A DNA stretch of 64,000 bases. Origin: Fratercula arctica. Taxonomy: Eukaryota; Chordata; Aves; Charadriiformes; Alcidae. The translations under genes and the position numbers were made by a program. The first letter of the stretch is position 1. The number at the start of each line of letters is the position of its first letter. The notes under the pieces were generated by a model. It worked only from the letters and a program-made list of their open reading frames with translations, was not told where the DNA came from and did not search any database. Below are positions 20,735-32,600 of this stretch, piece by piece. The stretch is from NCBI GenBank assembly GCA_947846985.1, contig CANTUZ010000011.1, forward strand, positions 13,318,096-13,382,095. The letters run 5' to 3'.

Positions 20735-22555
20735 ACCTTTGTGATTATCTTGTCTGGCTACCAGGTATAATCTGAGCCCAGATTTATTCCTGCTTGAATC
20801 AGAGCAAGCAACCAAGCCTGATGTAACCTTTGCTAATGATGGAGATTCCCACACTGCCTTAGCAAATTGTTCCAGTGGTTAATTACCCTTGCTGGTATGC
20901 CAGTAAGCATTATGCCGTATTACTAGTTTCAGTTTGCCTACCTTCAACTTCTGGACATTGGATCATAGTAAGGCTCTGTCTGCGAGGCTGGAGAGTCTTC
21001 TCTGGGGAAATAGATGTGATCTATGTACCTCAGCACCTGTTCTTTGGCAAGCAGAGTAGATTGATCTCTGGAGGTCTCTCACTGCAAGCTTGGTTCTCCT
21101 TGATCATCTTCACAGCTTTTCCTCCAGTCTCTCAACATCCTGGTGAATGAAGAGCACCAGAACCAGGTGCTGAGTGGACACGGGCACCCAGATGCAGGGC
21201 AGTATAATTTCTCTACTGTTCCTGTAGGCTGCTGTCCCGGGAACGCGGTGGCTTTGTGGACACCTTCACGTGCGAGGAGGTACAGCCAACTCAAGCTCTC
21301 CCAGACTCCCCAGGGTCTCACAGTCACCGCTTCCCAGGACAGAGCACCCTGCCTTGTGTATGTGGCTGGTAATCGGCGTTCCTGTTCCCTAGATGTATGA
21401 CTATATTTGGCTATATTAACTATCTGTTTGTGTCCAGTTTAACCAGCAACACGGGCCATTCTGCAGCAGTGATCTGGTTTCTTCTCTATCTGCCGGTCTC
21501 ACAATCTCAGTGTCATCAGCAAACTTTACCACAGATGATTTAATATTTTTTCAGATCATTGATAAAAACGTTGAATAGCATAGGGCCAAGAGCCGACCCC
21601 TGGGGAACTCCACTAAATCCACCCCTGCTGGGTGAGGAGTTCCCATTTACAACTGCATCTGAGACACATCACCCAGCCAGCTTTTAATCTGTTTAATATG
21701 TGCCATGTTGATTGTGTATTGTTCTAGTTTCTTAATCAAAATGTCATACAGTACCAAGTCAATTGCCTTGCAGAAGTCTAAGTATATTACACCACCAATA
21801 TTATTTTTTCAATCAAACTTGTAATTTCAGGAAAAAGATGAATCTTAGGTTGACATGTTCTATTTTCTATAAGTCTATGTGAATTAGCATTAACCATACT
21901 TCTTTTACTTAAATCTCTATCTGTGGCATGCCGTAGCAGCCATTGGAGGTGAGTGCCTGGAGCTGATGCCGGGCTGACAGCCCTACTGGTGTCTAGTCCG
22001 GCCAAATACTTCTATAAACATTGGCAAACACTGGCTTTCTTCTGTTGCTGTTGATTGCTCTAGCGCATCCATCCAGAGACAGACTAATAGAACAAACAAC
22101 TTCAGAAGAGCTATATTTATTCCTTTTATATTGAGAGAAATTGCTTCTCATTAGCTTCAGGTTCACAGCCCATACATTGTCCTCAGCGCTTGGCTTCCCT
22201 TATCAGTTTTTTACAGTTTCTCACTTCTCATTCATTATTATCAGTTTCCACTTTCTTAAGTTATATATGGTTTTCTTATTTTTCACAGTTGTCTTCACTT
22301 CCCTCTCAAGCCAGAGTCATCTTTCTTTTTAACCAATGTTGCCTTCTTTCTCAATTGTGGGATTGTGGTTTTGGGGCAACGCGTAAAATGTTTTTCAACA
22401 ATTCCCACTTAGCATTCACATTTTTCTGATTAAATTCCTTCTCCCAATTGATTCGGTTCATAATTGTTTTCAGCTCTGTGAAACTGAGTCTTTTTAGCAT
22501 TGAGTAGATATATTTTCAGAACAGAGCTTCACTTTAAATATTCACTTTATTGTCA
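20735..22555 (-). mobile_element. Ancient CR1 LINE relic, about 1.8 kb, minus strand
   Basis: Read on the minus strand this is collinear with an old CR1 type I know from turtle and crocodilian genomes, and clearly different from the avian CR1 tails elsewhere in the window. Recognisable blocks in plus-strand order include the 3' tail area (GATTATCTTGTCTGGCTACC at 20,743), GTTCCAGTGGTTAATTACCC near 20,870, CTAGATGTATGACTATATTT near 21,391, the reverse transcriptase core at 21,512-21,795, and the region upstream of the RT (TCAATTGTGGGATTGTGGTT near 22,350, ATTCACATTTTTCTGATTAA near 22,413). Between about 22,030 and 22,160 several hundred bases of the element seem to be missing. Divergence is high but the order is intact. 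The copy probably predates modern birds, which is an inference from the family. Confidence 0.85.
21512..21795 (-). pseudogene. Ancient CR1 reverse transcriptase core, motifs A-B-C
   Basis: The palm motifs of a non-LTR reverse transcriptase can be read on the minus strand. Motif A is IYLDFCKAID (21,758-21,787), with its catalytic aspartate kept, followed by DILIKKL. Motif B is PQGSALGP (21,582-21,605), followed by [10 protein letters not shown]. Motif C is FADD (21,512-21,523), with both aspartates kept. Motif B lies in a different frame from A and C, so at least two net frameshifts separate them and no protein can be made. The catalytic residues survive here although the much younger copy at 18,411 has lost one; chance survival is the simplest explanation. 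Confidence 0.85.
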
Positions 22556-22897
22556 TTTTGCTTTTCAGTTAAATAAAATAAAACACTGACTCTTAGAGAC
22601 ATTTGGCATGCATTTTAGGGTCACAGAACTGGGAAATGGAAATTGTTCCTGAGAAAAGTTGTTTTTATGAGTTGTTTTTTGTCAAAATATATATTAATTT
22701 GAATAAAATGAGGCTTGTCTAAAATCCAGCAGCATGAAGATGGCATTTTCCCTCTTTTGGCAACTGAAAACTGAGACATTTAGTCCAAAACTTTTTTTGA
22801 TTTTCCAAATTTCCCCAACATTTTGAGTTTGGCAGCTAAAATGAGAAACTCTGTAATCACTTTGGGGTTGTTCAGATTTCACTGGAAGCCCAATTTC
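22556..22897. other. AT-rich non-coding DNA
   Basis: AT-rich sequence rich in AAAA/TTTT blocks (for example AAAACTTTTTTTGATTTTCC near 22,785). It lies directly upstream, in element orientation, of the ancient CR1. It could be a further unrecognised old repeat. No gene is seen. Confidence 0.4.
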
Positions 22898-22936
22898 CTT
22901 TTTTTTTTTATTCTTTTTTTATTTTTTTTTTTTTTT
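22898..22936. repeat. Poly-T tract
   Basis: About 39 bases almost entirely T, interrupted by two A and one C. It could be the reverse-complement A-tail of an old minus-strand retrocopy, but nothing next to it identifies a source. Confidence 0.85.
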
Positions 22937-24929
22937 AGGAAATGTACATTTCCTTTTGAAATTGTGAATTTGGTGTCCAAAATACCACATTTCATTAACA
23001 AAACATTTGAGCAAGCAGTTGTGACTCGTTCCGCGGAGGATGCCTACGGCTGAAAGGTCTCTTGTGAGCTGCCCAGCTCATGGCAGGACTCTCCTGCCCA
23101 AGAGACGGGTCCCACTATTCACTCTCAATCACGGGTAATGGTGCAGTGGGTGCCTGGCTTTTTCATTGGCAGAAGAGACAGGGAAATGCTGTTGGGCAGC
23201 ATGTGCTGGTCCAGCAGCTGAACCACCCCGTGTGTGGTGGAGAGCTCATGCATTCCTGTGGGAAGTGAGTGGGGACCAGGTGGGGAGAAGACACCAGACC
23301 TCCCTCCGCACCTTCCCTGGGTCGCTGCCAGCTGTGCGTGGCAGGCGGTGCTCACAGGGGAGAGGGCAAGTCCTAAGTGGTTTCACCCCACGGCTGGTTG
23401 CTGTGCGACCAGGCTGCTCTATGAGGTGAAGGCAGGAGAAGGTGAGTGGCCGTGGATACAGCTGAACAGGCCACTGCAGGCACTTCCCTGCCCAAAACCC
23501 ATGGAAAACCATGGGGAGCAGGAGAGTGGACTGGCTGCTCAAGCCATGGGGCTGGGTCTCTGCTGACCCACCAGAGATTTCCAGATGACCAGGTGAGGAG
23601 GTCTCAGCACAGTCCCTGTCTGTGCACCCTCCTGATGAGGACGCTTTGGTTGTATGGAGCCTTTCCCTCACCCCTCCTCTGGCTGAGACCCCAGGGTAAG
23701 CTCAGCGCTGTCTCACAGCCTTGGCTCTGCCCAGAGGTAGCATGCTGCCTCTGGAGGTAAGATTACAGGAGTTAACGTGTCTTATTCTCATGAGTCACTT
23801 TTTCATTCACACCTTAAGTATCTGCAGAACCATTTACTGGCTTTCAAGAACAATAGGAATCATCTGCTCTGACCTCTGCATAGCAGGCCAGGGACTTTCA
23901 TCTGCTGATTCTTGCATCCTGTCTGCAATGTCTGGTCAAGAAAAAACATTTCTTTTACAATGAGGTACCCAGTCTTGAAATAAAGCCTTCTTGCTGAAAG
24001 CAAATCCGCTGCATTCCCAGCCAAGTTGGTCCAATGAGCCAATAGTGCTCAGTGTTAAAAGTGTGTTGCATATTTCTGCGTAGATCCTGGGTTTTGCCTG
24101 CCAGATTAAAGAGCACTCTGCCAGAGAGGTCCCCCTCCCATGCTGGTGTTGCTGGATAACTGGAGATGCTCCTGCTTGCCTGCAGAAAAGAAAGCCCATT
24201 ATTCCTGGGAGAGCTCCTGGTTTTCTCCAGATCTTTCAAGCTCTATTAACACTCCCAGAGCCCAAGGCAGCCCAGGCAGGTTTATCTCCCAGCTCCCATC
24301 CTTCCCTTCTTCTGCTTCCTACCCTGAGGAGACCTCCAAGACCGACACATGCTTCTAAGGGCAGTATTTCTTTGATGGGATACTTGCTCATGGCTTCCCT
24401 TCCCCATGTCCCTACCTGGGAGATTTTATTGACCTGTCCATAGACATTCCTTTCTCAGCTGCTTTACCGAGTGTTTTTGCAGCTCACCGTTGTCCCTGGT
24501 CTCAGCAGCAATGGTGCTCTCAGTCCTGGTGATGGACAGACTGGAGGGACCCTGTCATGTTGGCCAGTTCCTCCATGCCACCAGGACTCCCCACATCCTG
24601 AACGCCAGCTGTGCCGAGACACCCTGATCACGCTATGGGACAGCAGCAGCCTTGGGGCAGCATAAAAGCAAAGGCAGAGCTGGGGTGACATGGTCACTCT
24701 TGACTCCCTTGTGCCCCAAACTTGGGAGCCTCTTGGCTGACCCTAAGAAAGGGCCAGTGCATGTGAGACACGCTCCCAGGAGATCCCCCATCCCAGCATC
24801 CAGGTCTGCTCATTCTCCTCCTCTCCCTGCAGCCCTGGGTCACGTAACTCGTGCTCAGCGCAGGCCAGACAGACTCTCTGGCAGACTCTGTGGCATCGTT
24901 TTTTCAAGCCTGATTAATGGAGCCAACTC
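22937..24929. other. Non-coding, no gene seen
   Basis: Unique sequence of mixed composition. The open frames are short, overlap on both strands and lack domains. Confidence 0.4.
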
Positions 24930-25380
24930 TCCTCCAGATTGAACTCAAGAAAATACCATTATCTCCTGCGCAATGACTCAGATATTGTATTGCAACATCT
25001 TGTTGGTAATGTCAGATCTCAGGCAACGATATTAAAAATGAGCATTTTATCCTGGACAGGTTATTAACTATGAAATTAAATCTGTATTTATTGCCATTAG
25101 CCACGAGAATCTAGACTCTTCCAGAATAAATGTTTTTAGTTCCGTGCAGGAAGATTCTGGCATTTATGGGCCAGACGGTTCTACGGGGAATATATACCGC
25201 ATGTGCACACCCCGCCTGATACCCTGGGCTGTGGGTTACCATGCCATGTGATGTCATGGCAGATATGATGAGCTCATGCCTCATTAAGCTGAGCTGAGAT
25301 GAAATACACACCGCGCCCCACAGCCGCTCCTTTCTGACTGAGCAAACATTGTAAATACCGGCCACGTGCATTTGCTTTCG
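24930..25380. other. AT-balanced block, candidate conserved non-coding element
   Basis: A sharp island of AT-balanced, CpG-poor sequence between GC-rich flanks. It contains a perfect AP-1-type word (ATGACTCA at about 24,973), ATTGTATTGCAACATC resembling a C/EBP half-site arrangement, TATTTATTGCCATTAG, and GTGATGTCATGGC. The minus-strand frame of 251 codons that runs across it (25,111-25,866) has no domain and changes character midway, so I read this as regulatory-like DNA, not coding. Confidence 0.35.
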
Positions 25381-26317
25381 TGTCTTTGGGCTGTGCCCGG
25401 GAGAGCAGGTCTCTGCAGTGAGGATGGAGGGGGCTGTCTGAGGGACGGGCTCCGTACCCAGCAACAGGGCACCAGCCCTGGCCCCGCCATGGTGTGGGGC
25501 AGAGCTGGGGCTGCTGTGACAGCACATGTCAGCGGTGGGAAAGCCACTGAGTTTCACACATGAAGGTGTCCCTGGCACAGGAGCATGTGGCATCCTCCGG
25601 GGCAGGAGCGCGCATGGTTTCCACAGCAGAGGAGAAGCCCTGCTGCAGAGCCCCAGCCTTCCCCCTGCTCCCCTGCAGGGAGGCGCAGCAGCGAAGTGGT
25701 CCACAGATTTCATTTGCTCTGGGGGAGTGAGACGACCGGGAGCTTGGCATATGCCCAGGGAGAGGTGCCTGCCAGCCCCCACAACCTCATGCCAGCAGCA
25801 CGCCCGGTGCCAGGACTCAGCCCTCCCCCGGGGTGGCAGCAGCCTTGCGTCCGCCCACCCCATCACCCTGGGAGGGCATGGCGTGGCAGAGCTGGGGGGC
25901 TGCAGCCCAGCACTGAGCCACGGGCAGGAGGATGGAGGTCATGCAAAGGCAGGAGCCACGGACACCCCTGGGGTGGCCGGGGCACCAGCCATGGGATCCT
26001 CTCTTGCAGGGCTGCAGCATTTGGTCCTTAGCCTCCTCCTCCTCCTCTGCTTCTCAGGCCAGGAGCTTTTCTGCTCAACGAGAGGGTTTCCCTGAAATGG
26101 ATGTTTTATACAGAAAAAGGTCTGTTCTCTGAAAGCAGAAAAGAATAATGGGTTTTGTGAATGCAAGTATCAGAATCAAAACCAGGTGGCTTGCTTTGAA
26201 TGCAAGTGGTTTATCAGTGGCATTCTTCAGTTGAAAACCAACAGAGAGGGTTGATAAGAAGGATGATAAGAAATTAGGATGTTCAGTTTGATTCAGCTTG
26301 AAGCTCCCTCTGTGTAA
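25381..26317. other. Non-coding, GC-rich
   Basis: GC-rich unique sequence with overlapping frames on both strands of up to about 190 codons. None has a domain or motif I recognise. Confidence 0.4.
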
Positions 26318-26361
26318 TTTCTCTTTCCTTTTTCCTTTTCCTTTTTTTTCCCCCTTTTTTT
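26318..26361. repeat. Polypyrimidine (T/C) tract
   Basis: A run of about 44 pyrimidines in CTTT, CCTTTT and T-run blocks on the plus strand, ending at GAACAAATG. It is a simple repeat. Confidence 0.75.
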
Positions 26362-29300
26362 GAACAAATGTCTGGAATGGCTCTTAGATTGGGTTCAGCT
26401 TTTATTCTGATTGAGTTTCTGGTGGTGCCTGGCTCTCTTGCTGGTGTTCCTCAAGATGTGCTTCCTGGGAGGTGGGAACCATGCACAGCCCTGTGAAGGT
26501 GTGGCCAAATACACCTGCGATTTCCAGACTGGCAGTTCATGATGAAGTCCTGCCAAGACAGCTTTCCAGTGATGTTTCCACTGCCATGGAGCAGCTTGAA
26601 GTACAGCAAAGATGGCCAGCTCCTCGCTCAGAGGACCTTAACTCTGTGGTCATAGTGAAAAGGGAAAGACAATGAAATGCTCCAAACTGTCTCTGAAAGT
26701 CAGTGTGATGTAGTTTGCACTCCCTAATCATGGCAGCACAGCTTGGGATACCAGCACCCCAGGACTGGGTTGTGGCCGAGCCCATGCTGCTGCTTTAGGC
26801 CAAGGTGGCTGCAGCGAGGGAACTCCGTCCACGTGCCCGATGCAGGGTTTTGCTGCTCCTCAGGAGCCCTCTCGTGACACATGGCTGCCTGCCTGTTCCC
26901 ATGGTGTGGGAGGTGCCGGGCTGCCCATGGCCCTGGGTGACAACCCTGAGCCCCTTCACTGCCCCTGACCTCCTGGGGGTCCTTGAGGTCTGCCTCAGCT
27001 GAGTCCGGGGCTTGCCACGCTGCAGCATCAGCATCCACCTTGGCCACCTCTCCTTCCCTCAGCCTTCTCCGCCTTCCTTCCCATCAGCAAGCTGAAGCCA
27101 CAGCTCTTGGCTTGCATTCCCACCCTCCTTCCTCCCCTGCGGTCTGGGGTGTCTGCTGTCCCGTGGGACGTGAGCAGTTTGCCCCAGAACATCCCCCCCA
27201 GGCAGAAGCAGAACGTGGGCAGATTGTCATTTGCACCCCTTGGGAGGGCGGGATGGGCCTGATGGATTTAAGGGCTTTTCCAAAAGGCACGGAGTCTAGA
27301 GAGCACATACTTGTTGTTAAACGCAAGAATACTTCATTGTTGTCAAGTGTAAAAATCACTTTCTGTTGTCTTGTGCAAGCGAACTGTGCTGGCCTCACAC
27401 AGAGACTGCTGGCAAGGAGTGAACCTGAAAGACCGTCCGCATTTAACAGCCCTGCAGGGGCTGCCTGACCCCTCGGGAGATGAAAAACAAGCAAGATGCA
27501 CATGCAGGCCTGCCCTTCCAACGGGGGCCAGCACGCCTTGCTCAACACGCGGAGCTGGAACGCGTGCTTCCCAGGCCACCCTTTCTTCCTGGGGACAGCT
27601 CAAATTAGGCACAGGCCCCTCTCCGGAGGCTGCAACGGCCACCCTTGCTTCCTGGGGCCATCTGGAAATCCTCACACCAGCGGCTGCCGGGGGCTGGGGC
27701 CGATCGCCCAGGGGCAGCCAGGGACATGGCCCACGGGTCCCTCTCTAGCCATTACAAGCACCTGGGAAGAGGAGGCTGGCACCGTGGTGTCACCAGATAC
27801 ATACAGGCCCACCAGCCTCCTCTGAGCGCAAGTCCTGGGCTGTCTCTTAGCTGAGTCTACCCTAGCACTCACCAAAATGTGGCCATTGTCCAAGTCTGCG
27901 GAGGCATGGGGACAGGGCATCCCACCCCAAGGAGACAAACTCAAAGGGGAAAATAACCCATAAAGGGTCCCCTACAACCCTGCTGCTGGGCTCCTTCACC
28001 TCTCATCTGCCACTGCAGGTGTGGGCACCTCAGGCTGGGCTGACCTGAGGGTCTTTTATGACACCCAGATCCATCGCCTACAAGCTGCTGTGGTCTCCTG
28101 TATGTCCCAGTCTTGTGACTGGTGGCCACTGTGGAACCGTTGAACAGATTGTCCTGTCGCTGCCTCTCACCTGCTCAGAAGAGATCCGTGGTTGTACACA
28201 GCCATGACCCCAGGAGATGTGCTTAAGGTGGGGCTCCTCATCCTCCTCCAGCATGAACAAGAGATGCCCTGGTTCTCTCCCTCTTTAGGCTTCTGGGGGT
28301 GCTTGAGGACAGGGACCCCTTGGGTAAATCCTCTGGCTTTTGTCCTCTGAGTTATCCCTGGGGCTCAGGGGATGTCACCCACCCTCTGGCTGGCAGCCAG
28401 GGTCTCACAGGGGTGTGCTCTCTGCTGCTGCCAATGCCTGAGGGTGTGACTGTGAAGGCCACCCCCTGCTCCGTCCTCCCCAGTTTCATCTTCCCTGCAG
28501 GTGGGAGGCTGGTGTGGGTCTGGCCAGAGGTCTCTATCCCACCAACACTCTGATGCTATGGCCACGTGAAAACAAAATCTGAATTCTAAAGAATAAGGGG
28601 CAGAAAGACACTATTTAGTCCTTTGAATGCTTCCTCTGCAAGGTGTCCATGGATGCTGACCCCCCTCGGGAATTTTTATGAGTGTCATCATCAGGCTCAT
28701 CTGAGTCTGTTAACTGTGCACATCCTTAGCATTGGCCAGGTCTCTGAGGAGTTTAACCAGGAATTTCCTTTGCTCAACTAGCTGGCTGTGGACTTAGTAT
28801 TTCTGTCTTGTAAGGTAGTTTACTCTGAATTATTGGGATGTACTTTCAGTACAGCAGCACAGTGTGGCTTTTGTCTGATTTTTTTACTAATTACAAAAAA
28901 ATCTCATTGGAACATTAAACAAGAAATGTGAAGGGAACGTTCCTCCAGCGAGGACATCTCTGTGAGCTGTTCTAACTTTCTGGAGCTATGAGTACCAAGC
29001 TTACACTTAGAAAAAAAAGAGTGAATGTGCAAATTTCTTTGATCTCCTTTGCTTAGGGTCAGAACAGAGCAGCTTTCGCATAGCTGACCAGGTCAGGCTT
29101 GTGGTATTTTAATGTGCTCTGCCATATCCAGAAGCGATGCATCTCCCGAACCCGTGTTGTGCTCTTATGAATGTCTCCAGTGCACTATTTTCTGTCCCGT
29201 CTGCTGCTGCTCTGTCCCTTCTGTAATACAACTTTTCTTCAATAGGTAGTATTTTTTAAAGACTTCTAGGATTAATGGTCATTTTTGGTGTTACTGTTCA

Positions 29301-31770
29301 TAATGACATGAACAAAGAGCACTGAAGTGTCAGTGGCATGAAGAGGCAACTGTGTGCTCTGGCACTTGTTGGGCAGGAGAGAATGTCAGCTCCTAAGAGA
29401 GGACTTTTTGGGAAGAGCAGTGACTCAGGGAAGGCTGGAGATTGTGAGCACAATGAATTTCCCCTGTGATTTGATGCCCCGCATCTACGGAAGAACAGGA
29501 TTTTGTAGACAATTGATGGTAAGCAGACAAGAGTGTATAAAAGAAACATCTGAGTCAATTGTTAATGTTTCTGTCTGATAGTGCAAACCTATAGGACCCC
29601 AGGGCTTGACTAAGTGTGTGCGTAACACACACGGTGTGTTGATATTCTTGCTGAGCTACAGTGAGATAGACGATGGGGATATTTGCAAAAAATACCCCCG
29701 GAGTGGAGAGGAGCTGTAGGAGAAGTGGACACCTCACCAGGAGTGCTAAAGATCACATTGGAAGTTTTCACAGAAGGCCTGTGGAAAAGATTCTGGGGCA
29801 GAAAGTCCATTTGCATGAGTGCCAACAAGGACGACTCTGAGGAGGTGGAGATGGGCAGGACCTGGCATTTGTGGTAGACTGTCTCCTGCTGGTACAGGAC
29901 ATGGGGGGCTGTTCTTCTCACATGGGGTCAGAGACCATTGCCTGGAGTGAAATCTCCCCAGGAGGTGCCTCTGGCTTGGTTTAGTTACTGGTGCAATGAA
30001 TGGCTGGGAAAAGCAGCTGAGAGGAGAGCTTTTAGCAATCATCTTGAGTGGACCAATCGCTGCCAAACTTATCCCCATAAAAAAGAGACTCAGTGATCCA
30101 GATCTGATACCAGCTCTTGATGTGTGGCTTAGAGCCAGGCATCTCTCTGAGCTGTCCCGAGCAGAGCTAAGAGCTGGGGGGAAAGGGAGAAGTAAGAAAC
30201 CCCACCTGAACTGGCAGAGGGTCTGCAGAGACTCAAGTGATGAATGTGGCTGAGTATCGATGAGGGCTTCCAGGATAAACTTGCACTGAGCAAGCAAATA
30301 GGCACTCTGTTGGGGCTGGAGATCAGCGGAGGAGGCCAAAGGCACTCAGAAAGCCTTGGAGTTTGCCACAGATCCCAAATCTTTTCTGGCAGAGACACAC
30401 CTGAAAGGGAGGGAGCTGTGAGCAAGGGAGATGGACACTGGTTGAGATATGGCTCCATCTCTGTTATTAATGGCGGAAACCCGTATGCGGGTCCTGGCCA
30501 GAGAGTCCTTGAGCAATTAGAAAAAGTGATATGCCCTGTCTGTAAAACAAGAGCACTGGCAAGAAGGCAAAAATTAAGAGAAGCAGTTGAGTTAGATGCT
30601 GGCACCTTCAAAACTCACTATTTAAAGACCGTTTCTGGTTTGCAGGGCTGGTCTGGAGGACTGGCTGAGCTGTCTGAGAAAGGGCTGGCCCCACCAAGGC
30701 TGGAAAATGGTTGCCGCTTGCTTCCTGGCTTCTGCTGCAGGCCTGGGACCATCAGAGCTGTCTCCAGCCCAGACACTGCTGATGACAGGGCTGCTTTTAG
30801 TGATGGGAAGAAAACATAAACCTGATATAGTATCCGCACTCCACAAGCAAAGCCTGCAGGTCACAGCACGGGCGCTCCCGAAGAGCAGCCTTGAGGACTT
30901 CTAACACTCTTCTGCCTCCACAGCCCAGGTGACATCACACTGGGGCTTCTGGGTGGTTATAGACCCCATGGTGGGGGACAATTGCTGCCTGGGCACATCT
31001 GGGCTCCCCACACAAGGTGCATCCTTGATTCCTGAGGGGGGGATGAAGGTCTCGCTGCAGAGTTGCAGTGGTTCCCTGAGCATATCACATTTCCAGGTGC
31101 TTCCCAACCCCACATTGCTCATCCTGGGCAGTTTTCCACCAGCATGCTGCACCTGCTCTGCTTTCTTCCCAGTGTTTTTCTTGCCCTCCTCCCTCTGTAG
31201 AGGTGGAAAGGGAAGGGAAAGTGGCAACTGAGCTGAGGAGCAGGAGGGAAGGCAGGGAAGACATGCTGTGAGGTGTAGGAGTTTCTCCGCTTTCTCCTCC
31301 TCTCTTTGCCACTCAGTTCCTGAAGAGCAGAGGCAGAGCTCCTACTGTGTCACCAGCACCATTTTGCTTTTGCCCAAGACATGGGGCCATGGGAAAGCCA
31401 CCTGTTACAAAGGGTCAGGCTGGAATAGGGAATGGGGTCAGGGACTTGCTGGCTGCCACTCAGATGCTGTACGTTTGACACCTTTGGGTCATGTAGACCA
31501 TCAGGAAGGTTTGGAGTATTGTTTACCCTGGGATTCCCTTTGCTGCCTAGAAGTTGGGAATAATCTGCACTCTGCCTGGAGCTCTTTTGCCTTGTTTCTT
31601 GGAGATGGAATTGTTACTTCTCGCTCTAGGATGCATTGACTTTGGCCCCAGAAGCCTCTCTGATTCTGGCATCATGGTTCTTGTCCATCAGCCCAGCAGC
31701 CCTTAACTCCAGTGGGAATTGTGAGGTGCCGCAGGATGTGGTAGCAAGTCTGAGTCCACCGATTCATCCA
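26362..31770. other. Non-coding, no gene confirmed
   Basis: 5.4 kb of unique DNA. From about 28,600 to 29,760 it is AT-balanced. Around 29,990-30,820 two consecutive plus-strand frames (86 and 191 codons) overlap by a few bases and contain a CPVC pair, but I recognise no domain and they lack a credible start or exon signal. A TATA-like CCCATAAAAAAGAG sits at about 30,072 with no supporting signal around it. Confidence 0.35.
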
Positions 31771-32025
31771 TTAATCCAGGTTGTTGCCGTAGTACAGCCT
31801 TTTCCACTGATTCATGCGGCTGCAATAATGAGGCCTTGAATTGCCATCTCGAAGATATTTGTCAAAGTGAGTCACACCTATATTGTGGTCTCTTATCTCC
31901 TCTTCACTTATTTGGTATCCCATGTCCACCAAGCAGTGATTTACAGTGTTTCCCCTAGCTACGTAGTGCGTTGTGCACGAGCTACATTTAAGAATAGCTT
32001 TCAAGCTGTCAAGATAATCTTGCAT
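31771..32025 (-). CDS. Orphan exon-like frame, 84 codons, unknown protein
   Basis: A minus-strand frame from ATG at 32,023-32,025 to TAA at 31,771-31,773. Its peptide looks like real protein rather than a chance frame: balanced amino acid use, mixed codons with A/T third bases unlike the GC-rich surroundings, five cysteines (a CSSC pair, then CLVD and HYC), few prolines, many Asp/Asn/Tyr/His, and a polar C-terminus ending NQWKRLYYGNNLD. I do not recognise the family. It has no signal peptide or membrane segment, so if it is a C-terminal exon the rest lies further right on the minus strand or outside the window. An in-frame TGA lies directly before the ATG. A good acceptor-like sequence (GATCCATTTCAG) sits about 12 bases upstream but would put a stop in every frame except through this ATG. 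A later acceptor such as CTTGACAG is possible. It could also be a processed gene fragment. Confidence 0.5.
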   Translation of the reverse strand: MQDYLDSLKAILKCSSCTTHYVARGNTVNHCLVDMGYQISEEEIRDHNIGVTHFDKYLRDGNSRPHYCSRMNQWKRLYYGNNLD

Positions 32026-32548
32026 TCAGCTGAAATGGATCTGCATCAGCTTGAGCCAGGAACCACAAGGGACCTCCTGGTCTCCTGGGATTTCAGTGGG
32101 GTTTCAGCTTTCTCTGTTCCTCCCTCATGCCGTCCCAGAGCAGGATGTGTTGGATAGAGGAGATGGCTTTTCATGGGCTTGTCTAGGATGTGATGCAGAA
32201 GCTACCTGAGCCTCTCTGAAATGATTTTTTTCATCCTACCTTCCTCAAAGCTCATGGCCAGTACCGCCTGGCATCTGGCAGAGCATCAGTGCTCTGTCTG
32301 TGGTGTGTTCTGGGACTTTGCACAGCACCTGCTTGCTGAGCCGTGATCCGCATCACTGTGCTGCATCTCCTTCCTTGACCATCCCAGGCTGTAGCTGGAT
32401 TTTCTCAGAGCACCTTTTGCCTCTGCTCTCTGGACAGGCTACAGCACGCGTCTGCCTGGAGGTGGCAGAGTGAAGTTTGCTCCAGCTGCAGCCTGGGCTC
32501 CCCACTCCACCTCTCCCATCTCATCCCACATTGAAAGCCCCAGTGGAC
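32026..32548. other. Non-coding, no gene seen
   Basis: Unique sequence upstream, in minus-strand sense, of the orphan exon. No partner exon is recognised. Confidence 0.35.
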
Positions 32549-32600
32549 CTCTTTGCACTTGTCTTCTTTGCACTTGTTTGTCCTCTTTGCACTTGTTTGA
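32549..32600. repeat. Short tandem repeat, CTCTTTGCACTTGT units
   Basis: Three tandem units (14, 19 and 19 bases) share CTTTGCACTTGT. The second and third add TTG before the next unit. It is a small local expansion. Confidence 0.8.

Noticed and set aside
25111..25866. 251-codon minus-strand frame
   Set aside because: It spans a GC-rich part and an AT-balanced part with a sudden change of composition and has no domain; the AT part looks regulatory.
30060..30090. TATA-like CCCATAAAAAAGAG considered as an LTR or promoter core
   Set aside because: No polyadenylation signal at LTR spacing and no other promoter feature nearby.
29996..30819. Two consecutive plus-strand frames with a CPVC pair, considered as a retroviral gag remnant or a small zinc protein
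   Set aside because: Only one CxxC pair, no nucleocapsid or protease motif, no start or splice support.
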